Shown: positions 19,680 through 30,107 of the stretch, one piece after another
Layout of the letters: each line of letters begins with the position of its first letter
How positions within the stretch are numbered: position 1 is the stretch's first letter
Source of the DNA: Carallia brachiata
Taxonomy: Eukaryota; Streptophyta; Magnoliopsida; Malpighiales; Rhizophoraceae
Reading direction: 5' to 3'
Assembly: GCA_021464245.1 (NCBI GenBank)
Contig: JADCRB010000057.1
Location: 440,370 to 504,369 of the forward strand
Length of the DNA: 64,000 bases
Program-made: the position numbers and the translations under genes
Notes under the pieces: model-generated
Databases searched by the model: none
Seen by the model: the letters and a program-made list of their open reading frames with translations, nothing else
What the model was told of the DNA's origin: nothing

Positions 19680-20425
19680 ATGAGTATAAACTGTGAACGG
19701 CCCAAAAATATAAAAGTAACGGAGGGTTTGAGTCTGAAACTCAGCATCAGTCTCAACCGATCTTCACCACATACCAAGATCTTTGCTCCTCTGCCACAAG
19801 AAAGATGGAACCAGTTGCAGAACCTCAAGACAAGGGAAGAAAGATCACCCCGCACAAGGTGGCAACCGACCACGGCACAAACTGCAATTTTGGAGGAAGT
19901 CTTCCACAACAATGGAGGTATTATTCCTAGTGCATCTCAAATTTACCAACTTGTCTCACGATTGCGCCTGCTCAGGGCAATCGAAGGAAAAAATTGTTTT
20001 ATTGGTTCCAGAATCGGAGAAGCAAAGGAAGAACCAGCACTGAGAACTGCTTTTCCAAAGAACAGTCTGTCGTTCCGATAGTAAATCCCACTGGTACAGC
20101 TTCGCCCTCAAATGAAGCAGGTCCGAGTTCTTCCACTGCAATGGTCTCTCCACGGTGTGTTCATCAAAGCCGTAGCCCATGGGAGCATGCATGCTGGTCC
20201 TGGTGGTCTTACGGAGTCAGCCAAGGATTCATCCCTCCTAGGTACTTAAGTCTAGGAGGAATTTTTCTAGCAGAAAGGAGTTATTCCGGCGAAACTTTGC
20301 CTCTCTTTTCAGAATATTCCGACAGCATCAACCAGCTGGAAAGCGACGTCAACGTCGACGTCAACATCATCAGCCCACCAGACGAGGCCGAGCTTGACTT
20401 GGAGCTGCGCTTTGGGCCCCTCTAG
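19680..20425 (+). pseudogene. WUSCHEL-related homeobox (WOX)-like ORF inside the gypsy element, one frameshift
   Basis: Two overlapping frames (19680-20081 and 19994-20425) together read as a WOX transcription factor of roughly 248 residues. The homeodomain spans about 19851-20035: RTRWQPTTAQTAILEEVF, then PSASQI, IEGKN and, in the second frame, FYWFQNRRSKGR. The RW.PT, ILE, IEGKN and FYWFQN positions are diagnostic of WOX proteins. The T run at 19997-20000 is one base short, and this is the only break seen. Further on are TLPLFS at 20294-20311, like the WUS-box T-L-x-L-F-P, and ELDLELRFGPL at the C-terminus, an LxLxL (EAR-like) repression motif. No intron interrupts it. It lies in the element's coding orientation between integrase and 3' LTR. 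WOX proteins control stem-cell and organ identity. Here it looks like host sequence captured by a retrotransposon. The homeodomain is divergent and fits no single clade well. Confidence 0.82.
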
Positions 20426-20445
20426 GACGGCCGACAAGATAAGGT

Positions 20446-20530
20446 GTAACGACTTTGTCAGCACACGGTAACGACTTCTGCAGCACACGGTAACGACTTC
20501 TGCAACACACGGTAGCGACTTTCGTGTCAC
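20446..20530 (+). repeat. 22-bp tandem repeat, about 3.8 copies
   Basis: Copies of GTAACGACTTCTGCAGCACACG start at 20446, 20468, 20490 and 20512, the last one degenerate. They lie just downstream of the WOX-like stop codon. Confidence 0.88.
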
Positions 20531-21338
20531 GCATCAGCTGCTGCCTCTTTTGTCTCTTATGCAGGAAAGGGACGGGGATGACACTACTCGAATCTGCGTA
20601 CCTTCTTTTTTTGACTTTTCAAAAAAAAAAAAAAACTTTATCGTATGTATATATATATTGCATTCCCGAGTTGTATACTCACCCCTCAGCTCTTCTTTCT
20701 CAAAAGAAAATGGCTAGTCTCTGCATTTGTCCCAGAAAGTTCTTTGATCAAGAAGTTGGAGGCGCACGAGCTAAGAAAAGAAGGAGTAGTCTTCCTCGAG
20801 GGATCCCTAACGCCATCGGTGTCATGGAGTTCCAACTACTCTCCTTAGTTCACATCTACTACAGAGGGATGAGACGCTACAATTATCCTAATCTTCCTTT
20901 GGATGCGGCGATGTACGGGGAAGTTCCAACTACTCTCCTTACGTCGAAGCAGACTTAGGAATCATCACTACAGTCAGTCTCTCTGTGTGCCGGTCTTGAA
21001 GTTCCAAGGTCCTGGGCCTTCCTCTTGGGGATGTTCAAGTTCTTTGCCTACCGGATCATCCTCACCAGAGCTTTGGAACTTCAAAGAACCTTTGCCAGCC
21101 ATGGAAGCTCGAACGCACCTGGAGCCAAAACTTCAATTTTTGTATTGGCTGGGCTGCTAACTTCCTCAAGATCATATCGGTTTCCATTGCGATCCAACAA
21201 CAGTTGGATTAGTCGGAGATAGAAGATTTCAACATTCAATGTTCGTCAGAACATCTCAAGTTTCAACCTGTATTTCAAGATTCGGTTCGGATCATTTCTG
21301 TAAAATTTTTCCTTACCGACCCTTGAAGTTGGGGTATT
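20531..21338 (+). other. 3' non-polyprotein region of the gypsy element
   Basis: There is no recognised domain here. A TATATATAT stretch at about 20648-20658 is followed by a short frame from 20710 (MASLCICPRKFFDQ, with a basic AKKRR patch) that I do not recognise. The phrase GAAGTTCCAACTACTCTCCTTA recurs with changes near 20828, 20921 and 21000. The region ends at the purine-rich tract TGAAGTTGGGGTAT, which abuts the 3' LTR and would prime plus-strand synthesis. Confidence 0.6.
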
Positions 21339-21979
21339 TGTAAATAAATAAATTTATGAAAAAAAATAATAATAATAATTAATATGGTTGGCAGCTGCCA
21401 ACCTAATTAAATGCCACCAACCATTTGGTTGGCGGCAGGCAGGCATGGGGAGGCCTTATAAATTGGCCTCCCCAATTGAATGAAATGCAAAAAAAAAAAA
21501 AAGAAGGGGCAGCGAAGCGCAGTGCAGAAAGAAGAAAGAAAAAAAAAAAGAAAGCAGCGAAGCAAGCGCAGTAAAAAAAAAAAAAGAAGCGCAACAAAAA
21601 AAAAAATCCGGCTGGGATTAAGCCTCATACGGCCCTCAGCAAAATCCAGGCAACTCATCCGAGAACAAGTCCATTCGACCCTCGGGTGAAATTAAGTCAG
21701 ATCGGCTCAGATCAGATCTCTTCGATTCATAACCGTAGTCAAAACGTCCAAATCAGACACAGTTTCAGTCTATCCAGTTCAAGAAAAAGCAGTAGAAATT
21801 ATTTCTGTCAAGATCAAACTTGTGCAGCCCTTGACGGAGTAAAAAAAAGGAACACTAATCGGAGGATCTACAGAGATCGACCCCACGTAAATTTTCTTTT
21901 ATTTTTACAATTTTTATTTGTAATTTGTTGTTTGTATTTTCGAGTTTAATTGTTTTAGACTCGAAATTTACGCTTTACA
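21339..21979 (+). repeat. 3' LTR of the gypsy element
   Basis: A 641-bp TG...CA repeat pairing with 12124-12742. Here the first U3 palindrome (21386-21403, GGTTGGCAGCTGCCAACC) and the TATA-enclosing arms (GGGGAGGCC / GGCCTCCCC, 21447-21473) are perfect, while the middle repeat (21414-21435) has one mismatch. Confidence 0.93.
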
Positions 21980-21984
21980 CTCAT

Positions 21985-22673
21985 ATTTTGTGTTTTATGT
22001 CTTTTCTCAAGAAACTATTAAAATATCCGCTCACGCACAAACACATTTTGTGTTGCAGCACAAACACATTGCTGCAACACATACGGGCGCCGCCACCTCT
22101 GCCACCACTTTTTCCGTCACAGCTGGCCATCTGCTCCCTGCCGCCGTCCTTCTCTGGGGTGTCGCCACCGCCACCACTGTCGTGGTTGCTGCCGCTGCCT
22201 CCAACCAGGATCCATTTTGCCTCCTATGGAGTGTTTTGGGGAGGGTTGTTTGTTCTGATCAGTTGGGTGATGTGTTGCTGTAGTTGTTGTTGTTGCTGCT
22301 GCTGCTGCTGCATTTTGTTTTCCGTGGGTTGTAGTTTAATTTCGATGGAAATTAGTGTCATTAATATTTCATCAATATCTATCTTGAGTCCGTCTAGATG
22401 CGGTTTGTACTGCTTTTAGCAGTTTTGTTTGATTGGATTAGATCTAATTAACTACTTATAGTTAGTTAATGGTCAATTGGTATTCTCTTTCGAGAATTGT
22501 GTTTCAATGGGCTATATGCCTAGTTCAAAAAAGGTCGCTGTGACCTTATGTATTGTAGGCCTTTAGAGCTGAGTTCTTCTCCTGAGTTACGTAGATATTT
22601 TCGATACCTTTATGTCGGTTTTGTATACGATATGGAAGAATATTAATGAATTGGTTTCTATTGTGTCAAAAAA
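21985..22673 (+). mobile_element. Possible LINE-like retroposon tail
   Basis: The sequence has a GC-rich block (22083-22250, CCGCCACC-type) and a TTG/GCT microsatellite at 22279-22312. It then has a unique-looking tail ending TATTGTGTC followed by 13 A at the end, in the style of plant LINE 3' ends. The gypsy element has cut it from its left flank. I found no target-site duplication, so this is tentative. Confidence 0.35.
22049..22081. repeat. 12-bp perfect hairpin
   Basis: TGTGTTGCAGCA at 22049-22060 pairs with TGCTGCAACACA at 22070-22081 across a 9-nt loop. Confidence 0.85.
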
Positions 22674-22680
22674 AAAAAAA

Positions 22681-23350
22681 GTGAGAATTCTCATAACCTG
22701 CAAAAATTTAAAATTAAATACAAAAAAATAAAAACCCCTCCGTTGTAAAGATTTAATATTATGTGAAGAACTTGTTCAGATATTTTAATTGAATGATTTT
22801 TGGACCAAATTGGACGAAATGCATGAATTTAAAATGTGTAATGTTTCAGTTTAGTTTAATCTACAACGCATGATATAGGGAACAAGAAGTCCAAAGTCTT
22901 TCTAATGCAAACAAGCTGGGTGTGTCCCACTAGAATTTGCGGTCGAGTTGTTGGCTACAAACCTGAAGTCTCTCCTGTGGTCCATTTTTTGGGCATTACC
23001 AGAAGCATTGTCAAATGTCAAGGAGAAAAATCCAATTGTGGCCATCAGATCTAGTGTACCTCCGCGTTATGAAATAGGACCTAATAAATAGCTTTGAAAT
23101 GTGGAAGTAGGGTGGCCCGGCTCGTAATTCTTTCCCCTCTGTTATGACAAATGATGGTAATTTTATCTGCTGCCCCTTGTGGTCCAGTAAGTTTTATTGG
23201 AGAGGTTCTCGGCATCTGGACTGAGAGAGTTTTGATACCTGAACCGAACTTTTGAAATAGGGGCGCTACATTAAATTTTCGCTTATCCCTTCAGCTCACG
23301 GTAGTTAGTCCAACCTCTTGTCAGCCACCTTTCCGCGTTGGGAGACATTG
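22681..23350. other. Intergenic DNA, no gene seen
   Basis: AT-rich with no supportable coding frame or repeat. The duplicated array begins just after it. Confidence 0.4.
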
Positions 23351-25079
23351 CTAAAGTAAACATATCAAAGGAGAAAGTGGTGGATCGGATTAGATTTTAG
23401 ATATTTTTGTTTTAAGAGGAAAATATTACATTATAATATTTAAATAATAATAAAATAATATAAATTGTTAAATTAAATAATTATAAATAAGTAAATAAAT
23501 AAATAAAATGTTAAATATTGTCATAAATTACATGTTGTTGTATTATTAACTAAAGTTAAGTTATGTAGTGAATTTTTTTTGGAATACATTTCGGACATGT
23601 AATTATGAACACGTGTTGGACATGCAGTGATCTGAATTATAAAAGATGTGTTGAATTTATAAATAATAACAAATAAATTATTAGTATCTTGTACGTATCT
23701 CCCTAAATATGTTTATGTATTTTTATTTTTTATTTTGTTATTTATTTTTTGGGATGTACTTAAAACTCTCTGAAGTCCAGTCAAAAAAGAGTGTGATTGA
23801 TGTAGCATAGGAGCAATTATTAATGACATTTTTAAAACAGAAGAGATCGTTAGTAATGTTCACAGAATCACGTCAATAATAATAATAAATATATTAAATT
23901 TTAAAAAATAATTAAATTGTTACATATTATTGAATAGGTTTTGTATATATATTAAATTTGAAAAAAAAATTATTATATATTATTAAATAATTTATATATC
24001 TTTAATTTATTTCATTAAATGTATGTATATAATTAAGTTATAAATTTAAAATTACAATTGGATTTGTTTCTAGCTGACGTGGGAAGTAGGAAAGTTCCAA
24101 ATTTTCCAGTCTACCCAATAACGCCTCGAGTTTTTCCAAGCATAGTCTACACTAGGGAAGTGGGAAAGTTCCAAGCAACTACTGACGGGTGTTTCCAAAT
24201 TCCAAAAGGTTGAGTGCACCGCACTGCCACTGAACCTTCCAAGAAAATTGACTACCAAACTGGGAAAACCCCAATTTAATGTAAAAAAATGGATTTAAAA
24301 ACATCAGACTCTACAGTGAAGAGCACTGCACTATGTAACTACTTACATATATTAAAAAAAACAGAGAAAAAGATATTTAAAAAAATATTTGAATATAATT
24401 AATTAAATTTAATGTATAAATTTAATTAATTGTATTTAATTGCTTTTTTTTCTCCTCTTCTATTCAGAACTGTAACTTTTCTGTTAAAAAAAAAATCGGG
24501 CTTTTGATGTTTGTGTGAAGAAAGCTTGATGATTGGGCCGCAGTGATTTCTGACCATGTTCTACTTTTCTTCATGTTTTCTATCTTATCAGTTCACATCT
24601 CGTCAGCCACATGACTACTGATAGCAGTAGATTACCGTAAAGAAGGGAGGGAACAAACTTGCGAGCTTAAGGTTCAACAAAAACAGCAGTGCTGGTAGAA
24701 CAAAACAGAAAGAAGAGAGATAGAAAGGGAAGAGAGACACGACCTTTTTTTTTTTTTTTTTTTTTGATCTGAAGAGACAGGACATTGGGAGCAAGCAAGG
24801 ACCCGATTGTTTTTGGGGAAAAATTTTGTAACTGTTTTGTAAATGCTGTTTTATGGTTGTTAATATATGACATAAGAAAATAAAAATATATGATATAATA
24901 AAAAAATTATACAATATATTAAATAAAATATATAATATGTATAAAAGGTTATAAAAAATTTTTTTATTAATAATTAATTACATATTTTGTATACTTTTTT
25001 TAATATATAGTATAATTTTTTTTTATTGTATCTTATATTTTGTTAATTATGTCATATATTACAGTCATAAAATAGTCAC

Positions 25080-25141
25080 TAACAAGACAGTTATGTCAGT
25101 TATGTTACGATAACAAGACAGTTATGTCAGTTATGTTACGA
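25080..25141. repeat. 31-bp perfect direct repeat, two copies
   Basis: A 31-bp unit starting TAACAAGACAGTTATG occurs at 25080-25110 and immediately again at 25111-25141 without mismatch. Confidence 0.9.
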
Positions 25142-25473
25142 GGCTCTTTTATTTGTATTGATAAATATGTAATTGAATTATAAAGTAAAAAAGCGGAGTG
25201 CACGTCAACCATGCTTTAAGCGTAGCGTACTTGAATGAGTATGGGTATGGATCTCAATTTTCAGTTGTTTGAAATATTGTTAGTATGGAAATGAGATGTT
25301 TTAAAATTACGATAAAATTTTTGGTAATTAAAAAATTAATAAGATTTATTTTTTTTATATTTTTATTATAAAAAATTGGACAATTATTTTTAAAAAAAAT
25401 CTCATTTTATTCAGATAAATATTCAAAAAAAAAAAAAAAGAGTGTACACTTTTAACGTACTTGAATGGTAGTT

Positions 25474-25886
25474 GTGCGCTTTTCACTTGCGCGTTGGCGA
25501 ACTTGGCTTGCGATCAGCTGGTTGCTGATGTCGAGCCGCCATTGGCCTGTTGAGGCTTGTTTCGCCGTTGTTTGCCTGCCTCTGGCAGGAGTTGCCGCTT
25601 GGTGCGGTGGGGCATCTGGACCTTCTTTGGTCTGGACTGCTGTTCTGTTGGACTTTGGCCCAATTTTCTCCTGCGGACCTCCTCTTCCCTGGGTGTGGGC
25701 TCGGGCTTGGGTTCCTTCCTTAGTCTGTTGGGTTGCTGCTTGGCTGTTGTGGCTAGTCTGGTGGCCTCTTTTGTTTCTGTGTATATGGGCTGTTATGTGG
25801 ATATACGTGAGCTCTCTTATGACTTGGCCTTTGTTTTGTTTTTCTTATTTAATATAATTTCTTTCTCTATCAAAAAAAAAAAAAAA
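25474..25886 (+). mobile_element. 5'-truncated LINE-type retroposon
   Basis: A 413-bp GC-rich segment, unlike its AT-rich surroundings, ends in TTTCTCTATC and a run of 15 A. It is flanked by the 11-bp direct repeat GAATGGTAGTT (25463-25473 and 25887-25897). The paralogous units near 32470 and 39170 lack it and keep a single target copy, which confirms an insertion. A poly-A tail, variable-length duplication and 5' truncation indicate target-primed reverse transcription by LINE machinery. No reverse transcriptase motif remains. Confidence 0.82.
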
Positions 25887-28824
25887 GAATGGTAGTTTAA
25901 CCATTCCAACTAGCAACTATCGACTCAAATCAAGTGATTACATGCTTGCAAAAGAAATGGCCTCAAAATGGTGTCCCGTACCGATCAGATTGATAATTTA
26001 CAAAGACATAAAAGAAACTAAGCTAACAAAAGATTACAATTGAACATATGCTTTGCTTGGAACCAAATCTTCCATAACCAACTTAACAGAATTTTGAAGG
26101 CTCCTCACAGTAGCTCCAATGTTCAATACGAATCTTCTCAGCTTCTTCAACTCATCAGCTACGAATTATGATCATGTATCTGTGTTTACTTTTGTCTTGC
26201 CAATGCAAGGCTTCTTGTTAATATTATCAGCAAGTATCTAAACTATTTACAGAGTTGAGATCAGAAAAATACTAGTCAATGGGCCATATGTATTCAAGAG
26301 AATGTATAGAAGATAGTCTTTGTGCAGACTTATCTGGCCAACATTAATTGTTAATTAACATATAACTAGGTGATCAAAGACTGAACTTGATGCTGTTTGG
26401 AGTTGTTTGATTGTTTCTAAAGGAGCCACAGTAGTTGTCCAATTGACGCAAGGAAATCGACAATTGGTGGATAGAAGAGAAAACGGCAAATAAAGTGATC
26501 TTTGGTTAAGTCATAATTCGAAAAACCAAAGGGTAGATGTTAAGAATATAAAGCAAGGAACTTTCATTATGCTAAAGCAACATTTCCCTTTTCCTTTTAT
26601 TTTTCTTTAAAGGAACCTTACAATGTTCCTCTCTCTGGAAGGAACCTTATAATGTTAGGTATCCATACTGAATTATTGACTCGTCGTCTTTCTTTCATAA
26701 ACATTTGTGGTGGGTTTTTCCATGGCATGGGTGAAGACACTAATATTTTTATTTTTATCGTGCTTGTTTTAATCAATGGTCATTTTGTTCAAAGAAAAAG
26801 ATTTGTTTACAGCATACCCAGTGCAGAGATTTGTTCTTTTCCGCTGTACATCCTTTTCAGAATTCTCCCTTTTTCGTCATTGGAATTTGTTTGGTGTATT
26901 GGAAGTTAGATGATTATGCTTTTTTTTTTTGAGGGGGGTAGATTTTCTTCTCTTCATGTTTTCTATCTTATCGGTTGACATACGATCTGCTACATGACTA
27001 ACATCAGCTATGATCATGCATCCATGTCCTCTTATTTTGCTAATACATTGCTTATCAGCAAGTACTTAGCCATTTAGAGAATTGAGGTCAAAAAATACTT
27101 AACAGAGCACGCATAGAAGATAGTCTTGTGCAAACTTTGGCTAAGATAACTGTTAATTAACCTATAACTGGGTGATCAAAGAACGAACTAGATGATTTCT
27201 TGGAGTTGTTTGGCTGTTTCTGCAAGTAATTCATTTTAACTAAAAATCAACTCAAAACTAGACTGCAGGAAAAATCACTGGAGATATATTTCTGCTAAAA
27301 CATAATGTAAAGGTTGCATTGCATGGAAGAGAAAGTAAGGCTTAGAGATCTGTGGGGCACTAAAGTCCCCCTTTTTTTTGATTGATTTCCATTTACATGT
27401 AATGTGCATACAAAACTCAAGGGCTTGATTACTTTTATTGAAATTAATAAAAAATTAATTTATTTTTTTTTAATAACTAAAATTTAAGTCTAGATAGGTG
27501 TTATTTAAAATATAAAGTATAGATATTATATGATTTTTTTAAAATTTTTTTAATTAAAACAGTAAAAAAATAATATTTTAATGTGTATATACTTTTTAAT
27601 ATAAAAAAAAAATAACACCAAAACCCCGGTGCACCTATCTTTTTCGAAAACTTAAAAGTACGAAAGCACATCCGAACCTTGCTCGGTTGCATACAACCAT
27701 ACCTTAAACTGTACTTTGTCTAACAATACAAACAATTATTAACTTACAGCTGTGATTAAGCACTTGTTTACAAAACAAACATCACAATATGGAGTACTAC
27801 TCTTAGACTAAGCGTACAAAAGAGAAATTGAAATCTGACCAAAAGATTAAAATTGAACATTAAATAGCTGCAATAGAATAGCACATTAACTATCAAAACA
27901 GTAAGTCGAGAAGTATTTCTCTCCACAAGCTTGCATGTTCAAGACCAATCTTCATCTCCATCTTCAGTTTTAATGACAACCTGAGTAGTTGTCTAATTGA
28001 CACAGACTTGAGTCGGTGGAAATACGCGTTAGCCGGAAGAGAAGAAAACGGCAAATGAAGTGATCTTTGATAAGTCATCGTCCGTCAAACTAAAGGGTAG
28101 ATGTCAATTAAAAATATAAAGCAAGGAACTTTCATTGTGCTAAAGCAACATTTCCCTTTTCCTTTCCTTTTCCTAGAAGGAAATTTACAATGTTGCTTTC
28201 CCTAAAGAAACCTTATAATGTAAGGAATCCAAACCAAATTTTTATCTCGTCTTTATCTCGTCCACAAGCCAAAGGGTATATAAAAATTAAGCAAGGAACT
28301 TTCATTGTTCTAAAGCAACATTTCGTTTTCCTTTACCTTTCCCTAAAAGTAACCTTACAATATTCCTTTCCCTTAGGAGCCTCATAATGTTAGGGTTTCC
28401 ACACCAAATTATTGACTTGTCTTTCTATCATGAACATTTGTGGTGGGGCGATTCAAGTCATGCGGCAGTCACCAATATTTTTTATTTTCATTTTTATCCA
28501 GCTTCTTTTAATCATTCAGTGTTCATACTGTTCAAAGAAAAAAATGAAAAAACAAAATGGTGCGGTTATAGATATAAAACCCGAGTGCATAAATTCCTTC
28601 TTTTCAAGGGTACATCCATTCCAGAATTCTCCCTTTATCATTTTTACCCTTATTTTTTACATTAACCCATAGTTAAACATATCAAATTATATATATATCC
28701 ACTTACATCAAATATAGCACTTATATTTTCTTTTGTTTTTTTGATCAAATATTTTCTTTACTATCACATTTTACACATTAATATTTTCATATGTATACAA
28801 ATATTTTTTTTTATATTTAATAAA

Positions 28825-29110
28825 AAATTATCAATTTTTTTGTCAAAAAATGAGTAAATAGGAGCGGTGTCCTACAGACCCACGAGGTAGATTTGTTTTA
28901 ATCCTAACTGAAGTAGGAAGTGCACCGCTACTTCTACACTTATCGGGAGAACAAACCACAACAGGTCTAGTAAAAATTATTGTATAATCATTCGAAATCT
29001 CAAAAACTCAAAATAAATTTAGCATTACTTAACGTAATAGAATTTGAACCTATAATTTTACAAAGGTTAGTTCAATTCCAATTAAACTGCGAATCTTTGA
29101 GTTTTCAATT
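28825..29110 (-). mobile_element. Probable tRNA-derived SINE, unit 1 copy
   Basis: On the minus strand the segment starts with an AATTGGAATTGAACTAACC-type box A region, has a GTTCAAATTC-like box B, a conserved body (CTGTTGTGGTTTGTTCTCCC) and an A-rich tail. Copies lie at the same place in the other units (35100-35400, 42125-42425). Ends are approximate. Confidence 0.4.
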
Positions 29111-29784
29111 AAATTACAGATTCTATTCTTAAAACCTGTGCGCCAACAAGTTAAATTGGGAATCCACGCCAAGGTAAAAAGATCAGAGTAAAAGGCGGTG
29201 GATTGGGCTAGATTTTAGTGGCACTTAAAAGTTAAGACTCTTTCGAGTCCAGTCAAAGGAGCGGACGTGATGTAGGTGCAATTATTAATGGCATTCCTTA
29301 ACAAGTAATCCTATATAAATATATTTAATAAAATATATAAAAGAAATATAATTAATTTAATAATATTAAATAATTTATTTAATTTTTTATATTTAATATA
29401 TTTTTTAAAATTTAATAATCAAGATCACTGACATATCAATTATATGCTGACACTTGTGTGCTAAATAAAAAGTATTTTTGTTTCAAATTACAATTAGTAT
29501 AGTTTATGGCTGACATGGTAGATCCATGTACATAATAATTTCAATTAACACAAAAATAAAAAAAAAAGTACTTTTTCCAATTTTTCCAATGCACAGTCTA
29601 CAGTATATTATGGAAGTGGGAAAGTTTCAAGTAACTGCTTACTGTTTCCAAATTCCAAAAGGTTGACTGCATTGCACTGCCACTGAACCTCCCAAGAAAA
29701 TTGACTACCAAACTAGGGAAACCCCAATTTAACGTAAAAAAATCGACGTAAAAGCATCACACTCTACAGTGGGGAGCACTGCAC

Positions 29785-29792
29785 TATAAATA
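29785..29792 (+). promoter_or_regulatory. TATA box of the small membrane-protein gene
   Basis: TATAAATA lies 79 bp upstream of the ATG, after the shared motif GAGCACTGCAC. It is intact in this copy and in the one at 44128, but changed to TGTAAATA in the decayed copy at 36052. Confidence 0.7.
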
Positions 29793-29870
29793 TATAAACA
29801 ACAAGTTCAGATATACCAAGTATTAGAGCATTATAGATTTGCTTTGTGACGAGTCCATCTAGAACAAAGA

Positions 29871-30107
29871 ATGTCTGGCAGCAGTAACGAGTCGTCCAAG
29901 ACTAAAACTGGGGCTGCGACCGCGGCTGTGGCTGCGGCTGTGCTTGGTGCAGCAGCTCTGGTGATAGGTGGAATTCTTTTTTTAGGATCTTCCACCGACA
30001 AACAGACCGCGAAGACCATGAAAGCACCTGGGAGAGATTACCGTATTCCCAGGTCTGATTTTGAGAAAGACCCTGCTGGCTATTTTCGCGATTTGCGCAA
30101 GAAGTAA
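29871..30107 (+). CDS. Small Ala-rich single-pass membrane protein (78 aa), family not recognised
   Basis: The layout is a Ser/Thr/Lys-rich N-terminus (MSGSSNESSKTKTG), one hydrophobic Ala/Gly/Val/Leu/Ile segment at about residues 14-38, and a basic, charged C-terminus with KAPGRDYRIPRSDFEKDP and a final GYFRDLRKK. A TATA box lies 79 bp upstream, and the start codon is shared with the paralogue at 44211. Between the two, only the length of the GCN-coded Ala run and two residues (L/S, A/R) differ, while 5' and 3' flanks have changed far more. That suggests selection on the protein. It lies in unit 2 of a tandem array. I infer a membrane-anchored peptide with a soluble tail, and I know no function for it. 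The topology and organelle are open. Confidence 0.75.
   Translation: MSGSSNESSKTKTGAATAAVAAAVLGAAALVIGGILFLGSSTDKQTAKTMKAPGRDYRIPRSDFEKDPAGYFRDLRKK

Larger units (their letters stand above)
12124..21979 (+). mobile_element. Full-length Ty3-gypsy retrotransposon, Tat/Ogre type, carrying a WOX-like ORF
   Basis: This 9856-bp element is flanked by a perfect 5-bp duplication CTCAT (12119-12123 and 21980-21984). LTRs at 12124-12742 and 21339-21979 begin TGTAAA and end TTTACA. Order on the plus strand is gag, protease, reverse transcriptase, RNase H, second (archaeal-type) RNase H, integrase, then about 2 kb of extra sequence before the 3' LTR. The second RNase H, the long 3' region and the gag/protease style match the Tat/Ogre lineage as I know it. 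The extra region contains a WUSCHEL-type homeodomain frame (19680-20425). Many stops and frameshifts break the polyprotein. The LTRs differ at roughly twenty substitutions by eye, mostly transitions, plus indels in A runs. Confidence 0.95.
23350..29165. repeat. Tandem segmental duplication, unit 1
   Basis: First of three units of about 5.8-7 kb plus a partial fourth. Shared markers: the promoter-like block at 24070-24345 (matching 29500-29790, 35790-36060 and 43440-43680), ATCAAGTGATTACATGCTT at 25928 (also near 32512 and 39270), and the AAGCAAGGAACTTTCATT block at 26545, 28120 and 28290. The small-protein gene is missing here and its TATA region is changed to CTATGTAA. A LINE fragment is inserted at 25474-25886. 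Nothing here reads as an intact gene. Confidence 0.75.

Noticed and set aside
24745..24765. T21 run with partial duplication AGAGACACGAC / AGAGACAGGAC
   Set aside because: It may be a tiny retroposon tail, but there is no body sequence to support an element.
25465..25857. 130-codon Trp-rich frame
   Set aside because: It lies across a truncated LINE insertion and its target duplication, so it is non-coding tail sequence.
26034..26156. A 40-codon exon-like frame on the minus strand (ELKKLRRFVLNIGATVRSL...), repeated at 32618-32739 and 39379-39501
   Set aside because: It has the same length and stop in units 1 and 3, but the two differences seen between them both change amino acids and unit 2 has a frameshift. 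There is no family match, so it is treated as shared non-coding array sequence or an old pseudogene exon.
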